Origin: Pseudomonadota bacterium
Lineage (GTDB): Bacteria; Pseudomonadota; Alphaproteobacteria; Rhizobiales; Beijerinckiaceae
NCBI GenBank assembly: GCA_023386155.1
Contig: JAEWKH010000068.1
Coordinates: forward strand, 3,262-67,261
Direction: 5' to 3'
Length of the DNA stretch: 64,000 nucleotides
Translations under genes and position numbers: made by a program
Shown: positions 1 to 9,682 of the stretch, piece by piece
Layout: every line of letters begins with the position of its first letter
Position numbering within the stretch: position 1 is the first letter of the stretch
Notes under the pieces: model-generated
The model's database searches: none
The model's input: only the letters and a program-made list of their open reading frames with translations
Told to the model about the DNA's origin: nothing

Positions 1-93
1 ATCGACGGGACTGTCGATGCCGCCGCGCTGCTCGTTGCGGATCTGGTCCGCCGATTGATCCTTCAACGAATGAGGCGCTTTGCGCTCCGCCAT
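1..93 (-). CDS. Hypothetical protein, N-terminal fragment cut by window edge
   Basis: A reading frame opens with ATG at 93-91 on the minus strand and stays open for 31 codons to the window edge. An AAGGAG ribosome site (complement of 101-106) sits 7 bases upstream, which supports this start. The visible protein is hydrophilic and charged, beginning MAERKAPHSLKDQSADQIRN. No domain can be recognised from so short a piece. It would read away from cysK, whose own terminator lies between the two genes. Confidence 0.55.
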   Translation of the reverse strand, partial: MAERKAPHSLKDQSADQIRNEQRGGIDSPVD

Positions 94-191
94 GATGAAC
101 TCCTTGGGACATTGCTTGAATTCGCATGCAGCAGGGAGAACCCGGCGGGCTGAGTGAAGTTCTGGCTACGCTTGGAGCCTGGACAAACAAA

Positions 192-215
192 AAGGGCGGC
201 CGTGAAGCCGCCCTT
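192..215 (-). terminator. Rho-independent terminator of cysK
   Basis: A perfect 9-bp stem (AAGGGCGGC at 192-200 against GCCGCCCTT at 207-215) with a 6-base loop. Read on the minus strand it is followed by a TTTTTGTTT tract. It lies 23 bases past the cysK stop codon. Confidence 0.85.
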
Positions 216-237
216 CGCATCCTCGATGATCGAGGTT

Positions 238-1218
<981 letters not shown>

Positions 1219-1291
1219 GCGTTTCCTCCTTCAGATCGGCGAAACTTAACCTTTCCCGCATGGGGTGTCGATATTTACTTAAATTCACGTA

Positions 1292-1741
1292 TTATATTGT
1301 GAAATCAATGGTGGAAGGCGTCTCGACAGCCGATTCAGCCTGAGCCTTCTGGCACAGATCCTCCACCGTCACCTTGTCGAGCTCGGCCAGGAACGCCTCG
1401 GTTCCCCGATGAACCAGGGGCGAGACCACGATCTCGGCGAGGCGCGATTCCGGCACCGGAGAGGGCCCGTCCTCCTGCAAGGCCGACATGGCGATGCGCA
1501 CGATGTCCCCGGCCGTGATCCGCCGCCGCTCGCGGGCCAGCTCGTAGCCTCCGCGCGGACCGCGTACGCCCTTCAGGACGCCCTGCCGGACCAGGGCCTG
1601 CAGAACCGGCTCCAGATAGCGCGGAGGCAAGTTGTGCCGGGCGGCGAGCGCCTTCGCCGAAACGGGCATGGGTCGGGCATAGAGCGCGATGTCGGTGACG
1701 GCCGCGATGGCGAGAAGCGAGCGGCGCGAGAGAAAGTTCAT
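1292..1741 (-). CDS. Rrf2-family transcriptional regulator
   Basis: A 149-residue winged-helix repressor of the Rrf2 family. It shows the LPPRYLEPVLQALVRQGVL recognition region and the GVRGPRGGYELAR wing typical of the family. The three-cysteine cluster that binds Fe-S in IscR and NsrR is absent; the only cysteine is in EDLCQ near the C-terminus. It is therefore more like a CymR-type or ligand-free regulator. It starts 12 bases after dut ends and precedes cysK, so it may be co-transcribed with the upstream operon and control cysK. The target is inferred from position only. Confidence 0.9.
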   Translation of the reverse strand: MNFLSRRSLLAIAAVTDIALYARPMPVSAKALAARHNLPPRYLEPVLQALVRQGVLKGVRGPRGGYELARERRRITAGDIVRIAMSALQEDGPSPVPESRLAEIVVSPLVHRGTEAFLAELDKVTVEDLCQKAQAESAVETPSTIDFTI

Positions 1742-1752
1742 GCGGATGCCCC

Positions 1753-2208
1753 CTAGCCCAGACCCGTCGACCCGAAGCCGCCCGCGGCGCGACCGGTCTC
1801 GTCGACCTGTCCGACCTCGATCGGTTCTACCACGGTTACCGGTGCGATCACCATTTGGGCGATGCGCATGCCGCGAGCGATGGTGAAGGGCTCCGAGCCC
1901 AGATTGACGAGCAGCACCTGCACTTCGCCGCGGTAATCCGCATCGACGGTGCCCGGCGCATTCAGCACGGTGACGCCATGCTTGAAGGCGAGGCCCGAAC
2001 GGGGCCGCACCTGCGCCTCGAAGCCGGGCTCGAGCTGGAACACGAGGCCCGTGGGAACGAGAATCCGCTGCATCGGCTGCAGGACGATCGGCGCATCGGA
2101 CGGATTGGCCGCCACAAGATCCATTCCGGCCGCTCCGGACGTCTCGTAGCGCGGCAAGGGCAGACCGGCCGCATGAGCGAGGCGCTGGATGCGCAGGCGG
2201 TGACTCAT
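1753..2208 (-). CDS. dut: Deoxyuridine 5'-triphosphate nucleotidohydrolase (dUTPase)
   Basis: A 151-residue trimeric dUTPase that hydrolyses dUTP to dUMP, keeping uracil out of DNA and feeding dTMP synthesis. Family motifs are visible: AGMDLVA (motif 1), RPRSGLAFKHG (motif 2), DADYRGEV (motif 3) and the C-terminal glycine-rich GRAAGGFGSTG (motif 5). The ATG at 2208 overlaps the coaBC stop codon by four bases (ATGA), so translation is coupled. The coaBC-dut pair is a common bacterial arrangement. Confidence 0.95.
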   Translation of the reverse strand: MSHRLRIQRLAHAAGLPLPRYETSGAAGMDLVAANPSDAPIVLQPMQRILVPTGLVFQLEPGFEAQVRPRSGLAFKHGVTVLNAPGTVDADYRGEVQVLLVNLGSEPFTIARGMRIAQMVIAPVTVVEPIEVGQVDETGRAAGGFGSTGLG

Positions 2209-3419
2209 GGCTTTGCGCCTTTCACCATGGCGCCCAGGCGCTCGACGAGCTTCCTCGCCACATCGGCCTTCGACAGGGTCGGCCAGGTCTCCACGGCCGA
2301 GGCCGTGACGAGATGCACGGTGTTGCTGTCGCCGCCCATGACGCCGCCCGCAATGGACACGTCGTTGGCGACGATGAGATCGCACCCCTTCTTCGCCAGC
2401 TTCTGTCTGGCGTGCTCGATCACGTGCTCGGTCTCCGCCGCGAAGCCGACCATGAGCGGCGGACGATTCTCGCCGCGGCGCGAGACGGTGGCGAGAATGT
2501 CGGGATTTTCCGTCAGCGACAGGTTCGGCAGCGCGCCATCCTTCTTCTTGATCTTCTGCTCGCCCGCATTGGCCACGCGCCAATCGGCGACGGCGGCCGC
2601 GAAGATGCCGATATCGGCCGGGATTGCCTTTTCGACGGCCTGCAGCATCTCGCTCGCGCTCTCCACATGCACGGTCGTCACGCCGGGCGGATCGGGCAGC
2701 GTCACGGGTCCCGAGATCAGCGTCACGCGCGCGCCAGCCTCGGCGGCGGCTTTCGCGATGGCGTGGCCCTGCTTACCCGAGGAACGGTTGGCGATATAGC
2801 GCACCGGATCGATGGGCTCGTGCGTCGGGCCGGAGGTGACGATCACGTGCCTGCCGGCGAGCGGGCCCGACGGCGCGAGGAGACGTTCAACGGCAGCGGC
2901 GATTTCCAGGGGCTCGGCCATGCGGCCCGGGCCAAACTCGGCTTCCGCCATGGCGCCGTCATTGGGCCCGACCGCATGAATGCCGTCCGCCTGAAGGGCC
3001 TTCAGGTTGCGCTGTGTCGCCGGATGCAGCCACATGCGCACGTTCATGGCAGGCGCAATCAGGATCGGCAGAGTGGTGGCGAGCAGCACCGTGGAGGCGA
3101 GGTCGTCCGCATGGCCGCCCGCCATCTTGGCCATGAGGTTCGCCGTGGCCGGCGCCACGACCACGAGATCCGCATCGCGGGCCAGGCGGATATGGCCGAT
3201 ATCGGCCTCGTCCTCGCGGTCGAAGAGATCCGTATGCGAGCGCTGGCCGGTCAGCGCGGATGCCGCGAGCGGCGTGATGAATTGCTGTGCGCCATTCGTC
3301 AGGACACAGCGAACGGAGGCCCCGCGCTCGCGCAGGCGGCGGATGAGGTCGAGCGACTTGTAGGCCGCGATGCCGCCGCCGATGACCAGAAGGATGCGTT
3401 TGCCTGAAAGCGCCGTCAT
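2205..3419 (-). CDS. coaBC: Bifunctional phosphopantothenoylcysteine decarboxylase / phosphopantothenate-cysteine ligase
   Basis: A 404-residue coenzyme A biosynthesis enzyme. The N-terminal half is the flavin-dependent CoaC decarboxylase (GKRILLVIGGGIAAYKSLDL start, then a VVAPATANLMAKMAGG region and a PAMN motif). The C-terminal half is the CoaB ligase (VTSGPTHEPIDPVRYIANRSSGKQG signature region, then NDVS near the end). The ATG at 3419 overlaps the ubiB stop by four bases, and its own stop overlaps dut. It sits mid-operon between ubiquinone and nucleotide genes. Function is secure from family motifs. Confidence 0.95.
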   Translation of the reverse strand: MTALSGKRILLVIGGGIAAYKSLDLIRRLRERGASVRCVLTNGAQQFITPLAASALTGQRSHTDLFDREDEADIGHIRLARDADLVVVAPATANLMAKMAGGHADDLASTVLLATTLPILIAPAMNVRMWLHPATQRNLKALQADGIHAVGPNDGAMAEAEFGPGRMAEPLEIAAAVERLLAPSGPLAGRHVIVTSGPTHEPIDPVRYIANRSSGKQGHAIAKAAAEAGARVTLISGPVTLPDPPGVTTVHVESASEMLQAVEKAIPADIGIFAAAVADWRVANAGEQKIKKKDGALPNLSLTENPDILATVSRRGENRPPLMVGFAAETEHVIEHARQKLAKKGCDLIVANDVSIAGGVMGGDSNTVHLVTASAVETWPTLSKADVARKLVERLGAMVKGAKP

Positions 3420-4990
3420 GCGAAGCCTCTGAACAGCATGATCATCAGCGAGGCGGCGATGATCCACAAGGCCGCCACGCCCCAGCGGTTGCCCCGCGCC
3501 TCGGCCCGGCCGATGGCCGCAACGCTGTCCTGGTCGAGCGCAACGCCTTTCGCGGTCACGTCTTCGAGCTGGTTGAGCACCCGCTCGGCCCGCAGCGCCA
3601 GCTCCGGCAGGTCGCCGATCACGCCGGCGAGCGTCCACAGGCCGCGTCCCGCCTGCTCGGCGCGCCCGAGAGGGCCGAGGTTCCGTTCGATCCAGTCGCG
3701 CACCACGGGCTCGGAGGTGGTCCACATGTCGAGCTTCGGATCGAGGTTGCGGGCCACGCCTTCCACCACCACCATAGTCTTCTGCAGCATGACGAGCTCG
3801 ATGCGGGTCGCCATGTCGAAGAGGGCCGTGATCTCGAAGAGAAGCGTGAGCAGCTTCGCCATCGAAATCTCATCGGCGCGGCGGTCGTGGATCGGCTCGC
3901 CGATGGCCCGGATGGCCTGGGCGAAATCCTCCACCGAATGGTGCGGCGGCACGTAGCCGGCCTCGAAATGCACCTGCGCCACGCGCAGGTAGTCGCGGCG
4001 GATGAAGCCGAGGAGAATCTCGGCGAGGAAGCGCCGCTCCTTCATGCCGAGCCGGCCCATGATGCCGAAATCGACGGCCACGAGACGGCCTTCCGCATCG
4101 ACGAACAGATTGCCCGGATGCATGTCGGCGTGGAAATAGCCGTCGCGGATGGCATGACGCAGGAAGGACTGGATCACCGTGCGGCCGAGCGCGACCCGGT
4201 CGAGCCCTGCCGCCTCGATCCCCGCCAGATCGTTGAGGCGGATGCCTTCGATCCAGGTGGTGGTGAGCACGTCCCGGGCGGAGAGGTCCCATTCCGGCTT
4301 CGGCACGCGGAAGTCGGGATCGTCCCTGGTGTTCTCCGCCAGTTCGGAGACCGCGGCGGCCTCGAGCCGCAGATCCATCTCGACGGCGACCGAGCGGGCG
4401 AGCGCCTCGACGATTTCGAGCGGCTTGAGGCGGCGTGCGTCGGGAACCACGCGCTCGAACAGGCGGGCCGCGGCGCGCATGGCCTGGAGGTCGCGGGCGA
4501 AACCCTCGCGGACACCGGGCCGCACCACCTTCACGGCGACCGTTTCCTCGCCCTCCGCCGTACGGATGCGGGCCTTGTGAACCTGCGCGATGGAAGCGGC
4601 CGCGATCGGCTCGCTGAACTCCAGGAACAGCTCGTCGATGGAGCGGCCCAGTGCGATCTCCACCATGCGCACCGCTTCCGCCCGGGGGAAGGGCGGCATG
4701 CGGTCCTGCAGGCGCTCCAGATCGCGCGCCGCCGGCACGCCGACGATGTCGGGGCGGGTCGCGAGGAACTGGCCGAATTTCACGTAGGAAGGCCCGAGCC
4801 GCGTCAGCGCCTTGGAGAGGCGCGCCGCGCCGTCACCGGGCTGCGGCTTCTCGATGAGGCGCGCCACCCGCAAGCCCAGTCGGGCGGCCGGCGGCAGGGC
4901 ACTCGGATCGACGAGCGCCAGCGCGCCTTCGCGGGCGAGAACGAAGCCCGCATGCAGGTTGCGGGCAAGATGGACGAGGCTGCCAATCAC
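3416..4990 (-). CDS. ubiB: Ubiquinone biosynthesis protein kinase-like UbiB
   Basis: A 524-residue member of the ABC1/ADCK/UbiB atypical kinase family, needed for ubiquinone biosynthesis, probably as an ATPase acting on membrane-bound intermediates. The family KFGQ motif is at residues 71-74, the nucleotide-binding lysine lies in VAVKVVRPGV, and the catalytic loop is FHADMHPGNLF followed by VDFGIMG. The C-terminal WGVAALWIIAASLMIMLF is a membrane anchor. The start is GTG at 4990, three bases after the ubiE stop, so ubiE-ubiB are coupled. No better ATG is available at the conserved N-terminus. Confidence 0.94.
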   Translation of the reverse strand: MIGSLVHLARNLHAGFVLAREGALALVDPSALPPAARLGLRVARLIEKPQPGDGAARLSKALTRLGPSYVKFGQFLATRPDIVGVPAARDLERLQDRMPPFPRAEAVRMVEIALGRSIDELFLEFSEPIAAASIAQVHKARIRTAEGEETVAVKVVRPGVREGFARDLQAMRAAARLFERVVPDARRLKPLEIVEALARSVAVEMDLRLEAAAVSELAENTRDDPDFRVPKPEWDLSARDVLTTTWIEGIRLNDLAGIEAAGLDRVALGRTVIQSFLRHAIRDGYFHADMHPGNLFVDAEGRLVAVDFGIMGRLGMKERRFLAEILLGFIRRDYLRVAQVHFEAGYVPPHHSVEDFAQAIRAIGEPIHDRRADEISMAKLLTLLFEITALFDMATRIELVMLQKTMVVVEGVARNLDPKLDMWTTSEPVVRDWIERNLGPLGRAEQAGRGLWTLAGVIGDLPELALRAERVLNQLEDVTAKGVALDQDSVAAIGRAEARGNRWGVAALWIIAASLMIMLFRGFA

Positions 4991-4993
4991 GTG

Positions 4994-5743
4994 TCAGATC
5001 TTCCAGCCGGAATGAATGGCGACGACGCCCGCCGTCAGCGTCCGGTGCGTCACGCGCTTGAAGCCGGCCTCCTCGATCATCCGGGCGAAGGCGGCCGGCG
5101 GCGGGAAGCGGCGAATCGATTCCACCAGATACTGATAGGATTCCGCATCGCCCGTCACCATGCCCCCGAGCCTGGGAATGACGTTGAAGGAATAGGCGTC
5201 GTAGATCCTGTCCAGCACCGGCACGTCGACCTTCGAGAACTCGAGGCACAGGAAGCGTCCGCCGACCTTCAGCACCCGGTGCGCCTCGCGAAGCGCCGCA
5301 TCGATGCGCGGCACGTTCCGGATGCCGAAGGCGATGGTATAGGCATCGTAGGTCCCGGATTCGAGCGGCAGTTCCTCCGCATTGGCCTCGACGAAGTCGA
5401 TGCGGCCCTCATAGCGATGGCCGGCCCGCTCGGCCCCGACCTTGAGCATCTCGCCATTGATGTCGAGCACGGTCACACGGGTCTGCGGGCCGCTCTCGTC
5501 CAGGATGCGGAAGGCGACGTCGCCGGTGCCGCCCGCCACGTCGAGATGCCGGAACGGCCGGTCGCGGGGCGGGCGCAGGGTCGAGACGAGGGCGTCCTTC
5601 CAGACGCGATGGAGGCCGGCCGACATGAGGTCGTTCATCAGGTCGTAGCGGCTCGCCACCGAGCGGAAGACCTCGTTGACCTTGCCCTGCTTCTCGCCGA
5701 GCGGCACGGACTGGAACCCGAAATGGGTGTTCTCGTCGGTCAT
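4994..5743 (-). CDS. ubiE: Ubiquinone/menaquinone biosynthesis C-methyltransferase UbiE
   Basis: A 249-residue SAM-dependent methyltransferase that C-methylates the quinone ring. The N-terminal KVNEVFRSVASRYDLMNDLM and the SAM-binding HLDVAGGTGDVAF are characteristic, followed by AFGIRNVPRIDAAL and the C-terminal GVVAIHSGWKI. I chose ATG 5743 because the family begins near this point; the frame stays open upstream to 5830 but that stretch runs into a palindromic repeat. It is the first gene of the leftward ubiE-ubiB-coaBC-dut-rrf2 operon and diverges from mutM. Confidence 0.94.
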   Translation of the reverse strand: MTDENTHFGFQSVPLGEKQGKVNEVFRSVASRYDLMNDLMSAGLHRVWKDALVSTLRPPRDRPFRHLDVAGGTGDVAFRILDESGPQTRVTVLDINGEMLKVGAERAGHRYEGRIDFVEANAEELPLESGTYDAYTIAFGIRNVPRIDAALREAHRVLKVGGRFLCLEFSKVDVPVLDRIYDAYSFNVIPRLGGMVTGDAESYQYLVESIRRFPPPAAFARMIEEAGFKRVTHRTLTAGVVAIHSGWKI

Positions 5744-5772
5744 GATCGTCACCAAAGCTCCCGTCTCCTGTA

Positions 5773-5812
5773 GCATCGTCGGCGAAAACCGGATCCGTTT
5801 TCCGCCCGATGC
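5773..5812. repeat. Intergenic palindromic repeat (GCATCG...CGATGC type)
   Basis: An imperfect 40-base palindrome: GCATCG at 5773-5778 pairs with CGATGC at 5807-5812, and the inner GGCGAAAAC pairs with GTTTTCCGCC around a GGATCC-containing centre. It lies just upstream of ubiE, between divergent genes. A second palindrome with the same GCATCG/CGATGC borders occurs at 56665-56708, so this looks like a dispersed REP/RIME-type element. Confidence 0.6.
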
Positions 5813-5887
5813 ACCAGTGTCGCGATCCATAGCGGAAGCGGGACCGGATGGCTATGTAAGAGGCCTCAAGAAGCCGAGAGATGGTTG

Positions 5888-6781
5888 ATGCCTGAACTGC
5901 CCGAAGTCGAAACCGTGCGCCGCGGCCTGGAGCCCGCCATGGTGGGTGCCCGCTTCACCAAGGTGATCCAGCGCCGGCCCGATCTGCGCTTCCCCTTCCC
6001 GGAGCGCTTCGCCGAGCGCCTGGAAGGCCAGGAAATCAAGGCCTTGGGCCGAAGGGCCAAGTATCTTCTCGCCGATCTCGCCTCCGGCGAGGTGCTCGTC
6101 ATGCATCTGGGCATGTCGGGGCGCTTTCTCGTGACGCAAGGAGGCGCCACCCGCATGCCGGGCGAGTTCCACCACGAGCATGGGGGCCTCGGCGCCCATG
6201 ACCACGTGGTATTCCAACTCTCCAACGGGGCGACCGTCACCTACAATGACGCCCGCCGCTTCGGCTTCATGGATCTGGTGCCCCGGCCCGAGATCGAAAC
6301 CTCGAGGCATTTCGCCGGCATGGGCATCGAGCCCCTTGGCAACGAGCTCTCGGGCGAGACCATCGCCCGGCTCTTCGGCGGCAGGCGCACCCCTCTGAAG
6401 GCCGCCCTCCTCGACCAGCGTCTGATCGCCGGTCTCGGCAACATCTATGTCTGCGAGGCCCTGTTCCGCACCGGGCTCCATCCGGAGGCCCCGGCGGGCT
6501 CGCTCGCGACGAAGAAGGGACAGCCGACCGACAAGGCGCACCGGCTGGCCGATATCATCCGGGACGTGCTCGCCGAGGCCGTCGAGGCCGGCGGCTCGAC
6601 CCTGCGCGACCACGCGCAGGTGGACGGCTCGCTCGGCTATTTCCAGCATTCCTTCAGGGTCTACGACCGGGAGGGAGAGCCCTGCGTAACCCCCGCCTGC
6701 ACGGGCACGGTGGCGCGGCTCGTGCAGTCCGGGCGCTCCACCTTCTATTGCCCCGTATGCCAGAAGCGGTCCCGTGCCTGA
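5888..6781 (+). CDS. mutM: Formamidopyrimidine-DNA glycosylase (Fpg/MutM)
   Basis: A 297-residue base-excision repair glycosylase/AP lyase that removes 8-oxoguanine and formamidopyrimidines. The mature N-terminus PELPEVETVRRGL supplies the catalytic proline and glutamates; LGRRAKYLL carries the conserved lysine, HLGMSGRF is the void-filling region, and LLDQRLIAGLGNIYV is the helix-two-turn-helix region. The C-terminal zinc finger is visible (CVTPAC...YCPVCQ). ATG 5888 is chosen over TTG 5885 because Pro must follow Met directly. Diverges from ubiE. Confidence 0.95.
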   Translation: MPELPEVETVRRGLEPAMVGARFTKVIQRRPDLRFPFPERFAERLEGQEIKALGRRAKYLLADLASGEVLVMHLGMSGRFLVTQGGATRMPGEFHHEHGGLGAHDHVVFQLSNGATVTYNDARRFGFMDLVPRPEIETSRHFAGMGIEPLGNELSGETIARLFGGRRTPLKAALLDQRLIAGLGNIYVCEALFRTGLHPEAPAGSLATKKGQPTDKAHRLADIIRDVLAEAVEAGGSTLRDHAQVDGSLGYFQHSFRVYDREGEPCVTPACTGTVARLVQSGRSTFYCPVCQKRSRA

Positions 6782-6893
6782 GACCGTGACGCCATCCCTG
6801 CCAAAAGGCGAAGGCCGGGATGCCGGATTTTCGCTTGCCGCATGGTCCGCCCTCGCCTACCGGTGTCTCATCCAGCGATGAGGAGACGCCGGC

Positions 6894-7667
6894 ATGGCTT
6901 TTGAGACGATTCTCGTTGAGACGCGCGGCAAGGTGGGGCTGATCACCCTCAACCGGCCCCAGGCCTTGAACGCCTTGAATTCGGCCCTGTTGAACGAGGT
7001 GAACCAGGCGCTCGACGCCTTCGAGGCGGACCCGGATATCGGCTGCATCGTCATCACCGGATCGGAGAAGGCCTTTGCCGCAGGCGCCGACATCAAGGAG
7101 ATGGCCGAGCTCGCCTATCCGCACACCTATATGGCCGATTTCTTCTCCGGCTGGGAGAAGGTGTCGGGCCGGCGCAAGCCGATGATCGCCGCGGTGGCAG
7201 GCTTCGCGCTCGGCGGCGGCTGCGAGTTCGCCATGATGTGCGACTTCATCATCGCGGCGGACAACGCCAAGTTCGGCCAGCCGGAGATCAAGCTCGGCGT
7301 GATGCCGGGCATGGGCGGGACCCAGCGCCTGACCCGGCTCATCGGCAAGGCCAAGGCCATGGAGATGTGCCTGACCGGCCGCATGATGGGCGCCGAGGAG
7401 GCGGAGCGCTCCGGCCTCGTGGCCCGGGTGGTGCCCCTGGCCGATCTCATCAACGATGCCCTGAAGACGGCGGAGACCATCGCGTCCATGTCGCTGCCCA
7501 TCGCCATGATGACGAAGGAAACCATCAACCGCGCCGACGAGGTGTCGCTCGCCGAGGGCATCCGTTTCGAGCGGCGCCTGTTCCACGCCATGTTCGCCAC
7601 CGCCGACCAGAAGGAAGGTATGGCGGCCTTCGTGGGCAAGCGCGCAGCCGAGTTCAAGAACCAGTAA
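6894..7667 (+). CDS. Enoyl-CoA hydratase
   Basis: A 257-residue crotonase-family enzyme that hydrates trans-2-enoyl-CoA in fatty acid beta-oxidation. The oxyanion-hole motifs are visible: AFAAGADIKEM and AGFALGGGCEFAM. Both catalytic glutamates are present in the expected places, within GGGCEFAMMCD and in GQPEIKLGVMPGMGGTQRL. Length and the C-terminal EGMAAFVGKRAAEFK match EchA-type short-chain hydratases. It is followed after three bases by a TSUP transporter gene. The fatty-acid chain-length preference cannot be told from sequence. Confidence 0.93.
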   Translation: MAFETILVETRGKVGLITLNRPQALNALNSALLNEVNQALDAFEADPDIGCIVITGSEKAFAAGADIKEMAELAYPHTYMADFFSGWEKVSGRRKPMIAAVAGFALGGGCEFAMMCDFIIAADNAKFGQPEIKLGVMPGMGGTQRLTRLIGKAKAMEMCLTGRMMGAEEAERSGLVARVVPLADLINDALKTAETIASMSLPIAMMTKETINRADEVSLAEGIRFERRLFHAMFATADQKEGMAAFVGKRAAEFKNQ

Positions 7668-7670
7668 ATC

Positions 7671-8462
7671 GTGATCGACATCGGATTCGACATGATCGCG
7701 GCTCTCGCCGCGATCTCTTTTTTGGCGGGCTTCGTGGACTCGATTGCCGGAGGCGGCGGGCTCCTGACCGTGCCGGCGCTCCTGCTGGCCGGGCTCGATC
7801 CGGCCCAGGCCATCGCGACCAACAAGGTGCAGGGCTCGGTCGCCGCCGCCTCCGCCACCTATACCTTCGGGCGCAAGGGGCTGATCGAGTGGCGCAAGGC
7901 CTGGGGCTTCGCCCTGGTGGCGTTCGTCAGCAGCATCGCGGGGGCGCTGTGCGTGCAGTTCCTGCCCCGCCCCGTGCTCGAGGGACTGATCCCGCTCCTG
8001 CTCATCGCGATGGCGGCCTACTTCGCCCTCTCGCGCAAGATGAAGGACGAGGATGCCCACGCCCGGATGACGGCTCTCGCCTTCGGCCTCACCGCGCCGG
8101 TCGCCCTTGGCTTCTATGACGGCGTCTTCGGGCCGGGGGCGGGCTCCTTCTACATGCTCGCCTTCGTGACGCTCCTCGGCTACGGGGTGGTCAAGGCGAC
8201 CGCCCATACCAAGCTTGTCAATTTGGCGAGCAATTGCGGCAGTCTCCTGCTCTATGCCTCGACCGGCGCGGTGGTCTGGCCGGTCGGGCTGGTCATGGCC
8301 GGAGCCTCCTTTCTCGGCGCCCAGGCCGGGTCGCGGCTGGCCGTAAATCTGGGCTCCCGGATCATCCGCCCGCTCCTGGTCGCGGTCTCAGGCCTCATGG
8401 CGCTCCGCCTCCTGCTCGACCCGGCCAACCCCTGGCGCCAGGCCCTTCTGGCGCTTTTTTGA
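7671..8462 (+). CDS. TSUP-family membrane transporter (TauE/SafE)
   Basis: A 263-residue integral membrane protein of the sulfite exporter TauE/SafE (TSUP) family. The first helix carries the signature FLAGFVDSIAGGGGLLTVPA, and the repeated half motif appears as ALGFYDGVFGPGAGSFYM, with about eight hydrophobic segments overall. The start is GTG at 7671, three bases after the enoyl-CoA hydratase stop. The family moves sulfite, sulfonates or organic anions across the inner membrane; the substrate here is unknown. Coupling to the hydratase is positional only. Confidence 0.9.
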   Translation: MIDIGFDMIAALAAISFLAGFVDSIAGGGGLLTVPALLLAGLDPAQAIATNKVQGSVAAASATYTFGRKGLIEWRKAWGFALVAFVSSIAGALCVQFLPRPVLEGLIPLLLIAMAAYFALSRKMKDEDAHARMTALAFGLTAPVALGFYDGVFGPGAGSFYMLAFVTLLGYGVVKATAHTKLVNLASNCGSLLLYASTGAVVWPVGLVMAGASFLGAQAGSRLAVNLGSRIIRPLLVAVSGLMALRLLLDPANPWRQALLALF

Positions 8463-8637
8463 CGCGCAAAGGCCTATGGTCGTTGACGTTCGCGGGCATC
8501 GCGTCTATAAGCCGCCTCACATGAGCCTGCGCGTCCCGCGGGCTCTTCGGTTTCCATGCAATCAACCGATCGCTGCCAGAGCCCTCGACGGGCTTGAGCT
8601 TGGCGCATCGGGATTTTGAAAAGAACGAGGATGGGCC

Positions 8638-8904
8638 ATGGCCAACACCGTGTCCGCCAAGAAGATGACCCGCAAGATCGCGAAGCGCACCGCGATCAAC
8701 AAGTCGCGTCGCAGCCGGATGCGGACTTTCGTCCGCAAGGTCGAAGAGGCGATTGCGTCCGGTAACCAGACCGAGGCCGTGGCCGCCCTGCGCGCTGCCG
8801 AGCCGGAGCTGATGCGCGCTGCCCAGAAGGGCATCGTGCACAAGAACACCGCGTCGCGGAAGGTCTCGCGCCTCGCGAGCCGCATCAAGACGCTGAGCGC
8901 CTAA
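8638..8904 (+). CDS. rpsT: Small ribosomal subunit protein bS20
   Basis: An 88-residue very basic protein: MANTVSAKKMTRKIAKRTAI, then NKSRRSRMRTFVRKVEEAI and the C-terminal KNTASRKVSRLASRIK. It binds 16S rRNA early in 30S assembly. ATG 8638 is the family start; an out-of-frame ATG lies at 8631. A strong intrinsic terminator follows, and rpsT immediately before dnaA is a common alphaproteobacterial order. Confidence 0.97.
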   Translation: MANTVSAKKMTRKIAKRTAINKSRRSRMRTFVRKVEEAIASGNQTEAVAALRAAEPELMRAAQKGIVHKNTASRKVSRLASRIKTLSA

Positions 8905-8940
8905 AAGCAGCTTCCACGCTGTCTTTTCATCGACGACAGG

Positions 8941-8965
8941 ACCCGGCCGCGAGGCCGGGTTTTTT
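8941..8965 (+). terminator. Rho-independent terminator of rpsT
   Basis: An 8-bp perfect stem (ACCCGGCC at 8941-8948 with GGCCGGGT at 8953-8960), tetraloop GCGA, then a run of T to 8965. It is 36 bases after the rpsT stop. Confidence 0.93.
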
Positions 8966-9682
8966 CGTGCCCGGAGCCGGATTCCGCCTGCAAATTTTAT
9001 CCACACGACAGCTTGACTTTATCCCCGACAGACCGGGTGAAAGCTCCACAGGCCGGTTTCAAACCGCACATAAAACACTTAGCCTCTTCAAGAACTTAGC
9101 AGGCAAAGCACCGCGAAGCATCAGAATCACCTCCCGAGTCGAGGCGAATCGGTTCTGAATCAAGGTTGCGGAAAGACTCTTTTTTCGGGCCTGCGGACAG
9201 GCTGTGGTGGAACAGTGAATCAGTTGAAGAGTCAGGACTTTAAAGCCCAGATTCAAAAGCTGTGGACGAGGCTGTGAACGCCACAAGGGGCTTGCAAGCG
9301 CCCGTGACTCGTCTCGGCCGTATTGCACGCCGTCCCGCACCCTGTGTAAGGTCAATTTGCTTCAACGGCTCGCCGTGAAGTCATTCACTCAAAACTCGAA
9401 CTAAAGTCACCATGTGCGGGGATCAGTCGTTGTTTCATTCTCTCAAGAAGCAAGCGAAGGCTCGTCCTTTACCGAGAGGTAAACTTGATAGAGCTTGAGT
9501 GAAGACAAAGGAGACGACAGTCAGCGATCGTCTCCACTTAAAAGCGTGCAGATAATCTTTAGTACAATTGGGGGCACCGCGTTTTGGATAGCCTGTGAGG
9601 CCTTTGTGCCTTGGTGTTCGAAACGGGTCATGCGTGGGGGTTTTCGACCTTAAAGAAGGCGAAGCCTCGTGGAGGAACTTTG
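8966..9682. other. Gene-free rpsT-dnaA intergenic region, candidate oriC / dnaA control region
   Basis: About 0.7 kb with no convincing gene, richer in A+T than its flanks. It holds one perfect DnaA box (8997-9005), a near box TTATCCCCG at 9019-9027, and several TGTGG-containing near matches on the other strand (for example around 9202 and 9259). The length, location between rpsT and dnaA, and box content fit a replication origin or an autoregulated dnaA promoter. Many Hyphomicrobiales replicate from a site near hemE, so origin function is unproven. Confidence 0.5.
8997..9005 (+). promoter_or_regulatory. DnaA box (perfect consensus)
   Basis: TTATCCACA, an exact match to the consensus DnaA-ATP binding 9-mer. 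A second near match, TTATCCCCG, follows 13 bases later in the same orientation. Confidence 0.8.

Noticed and set aside
3887..5773. Plus-strand open frame of over 600 codons opposite ubiB and ubiE
   Set aside because: Mirror frame of two well-supported genes in high G+C DNA; no domain and no ribosome site.
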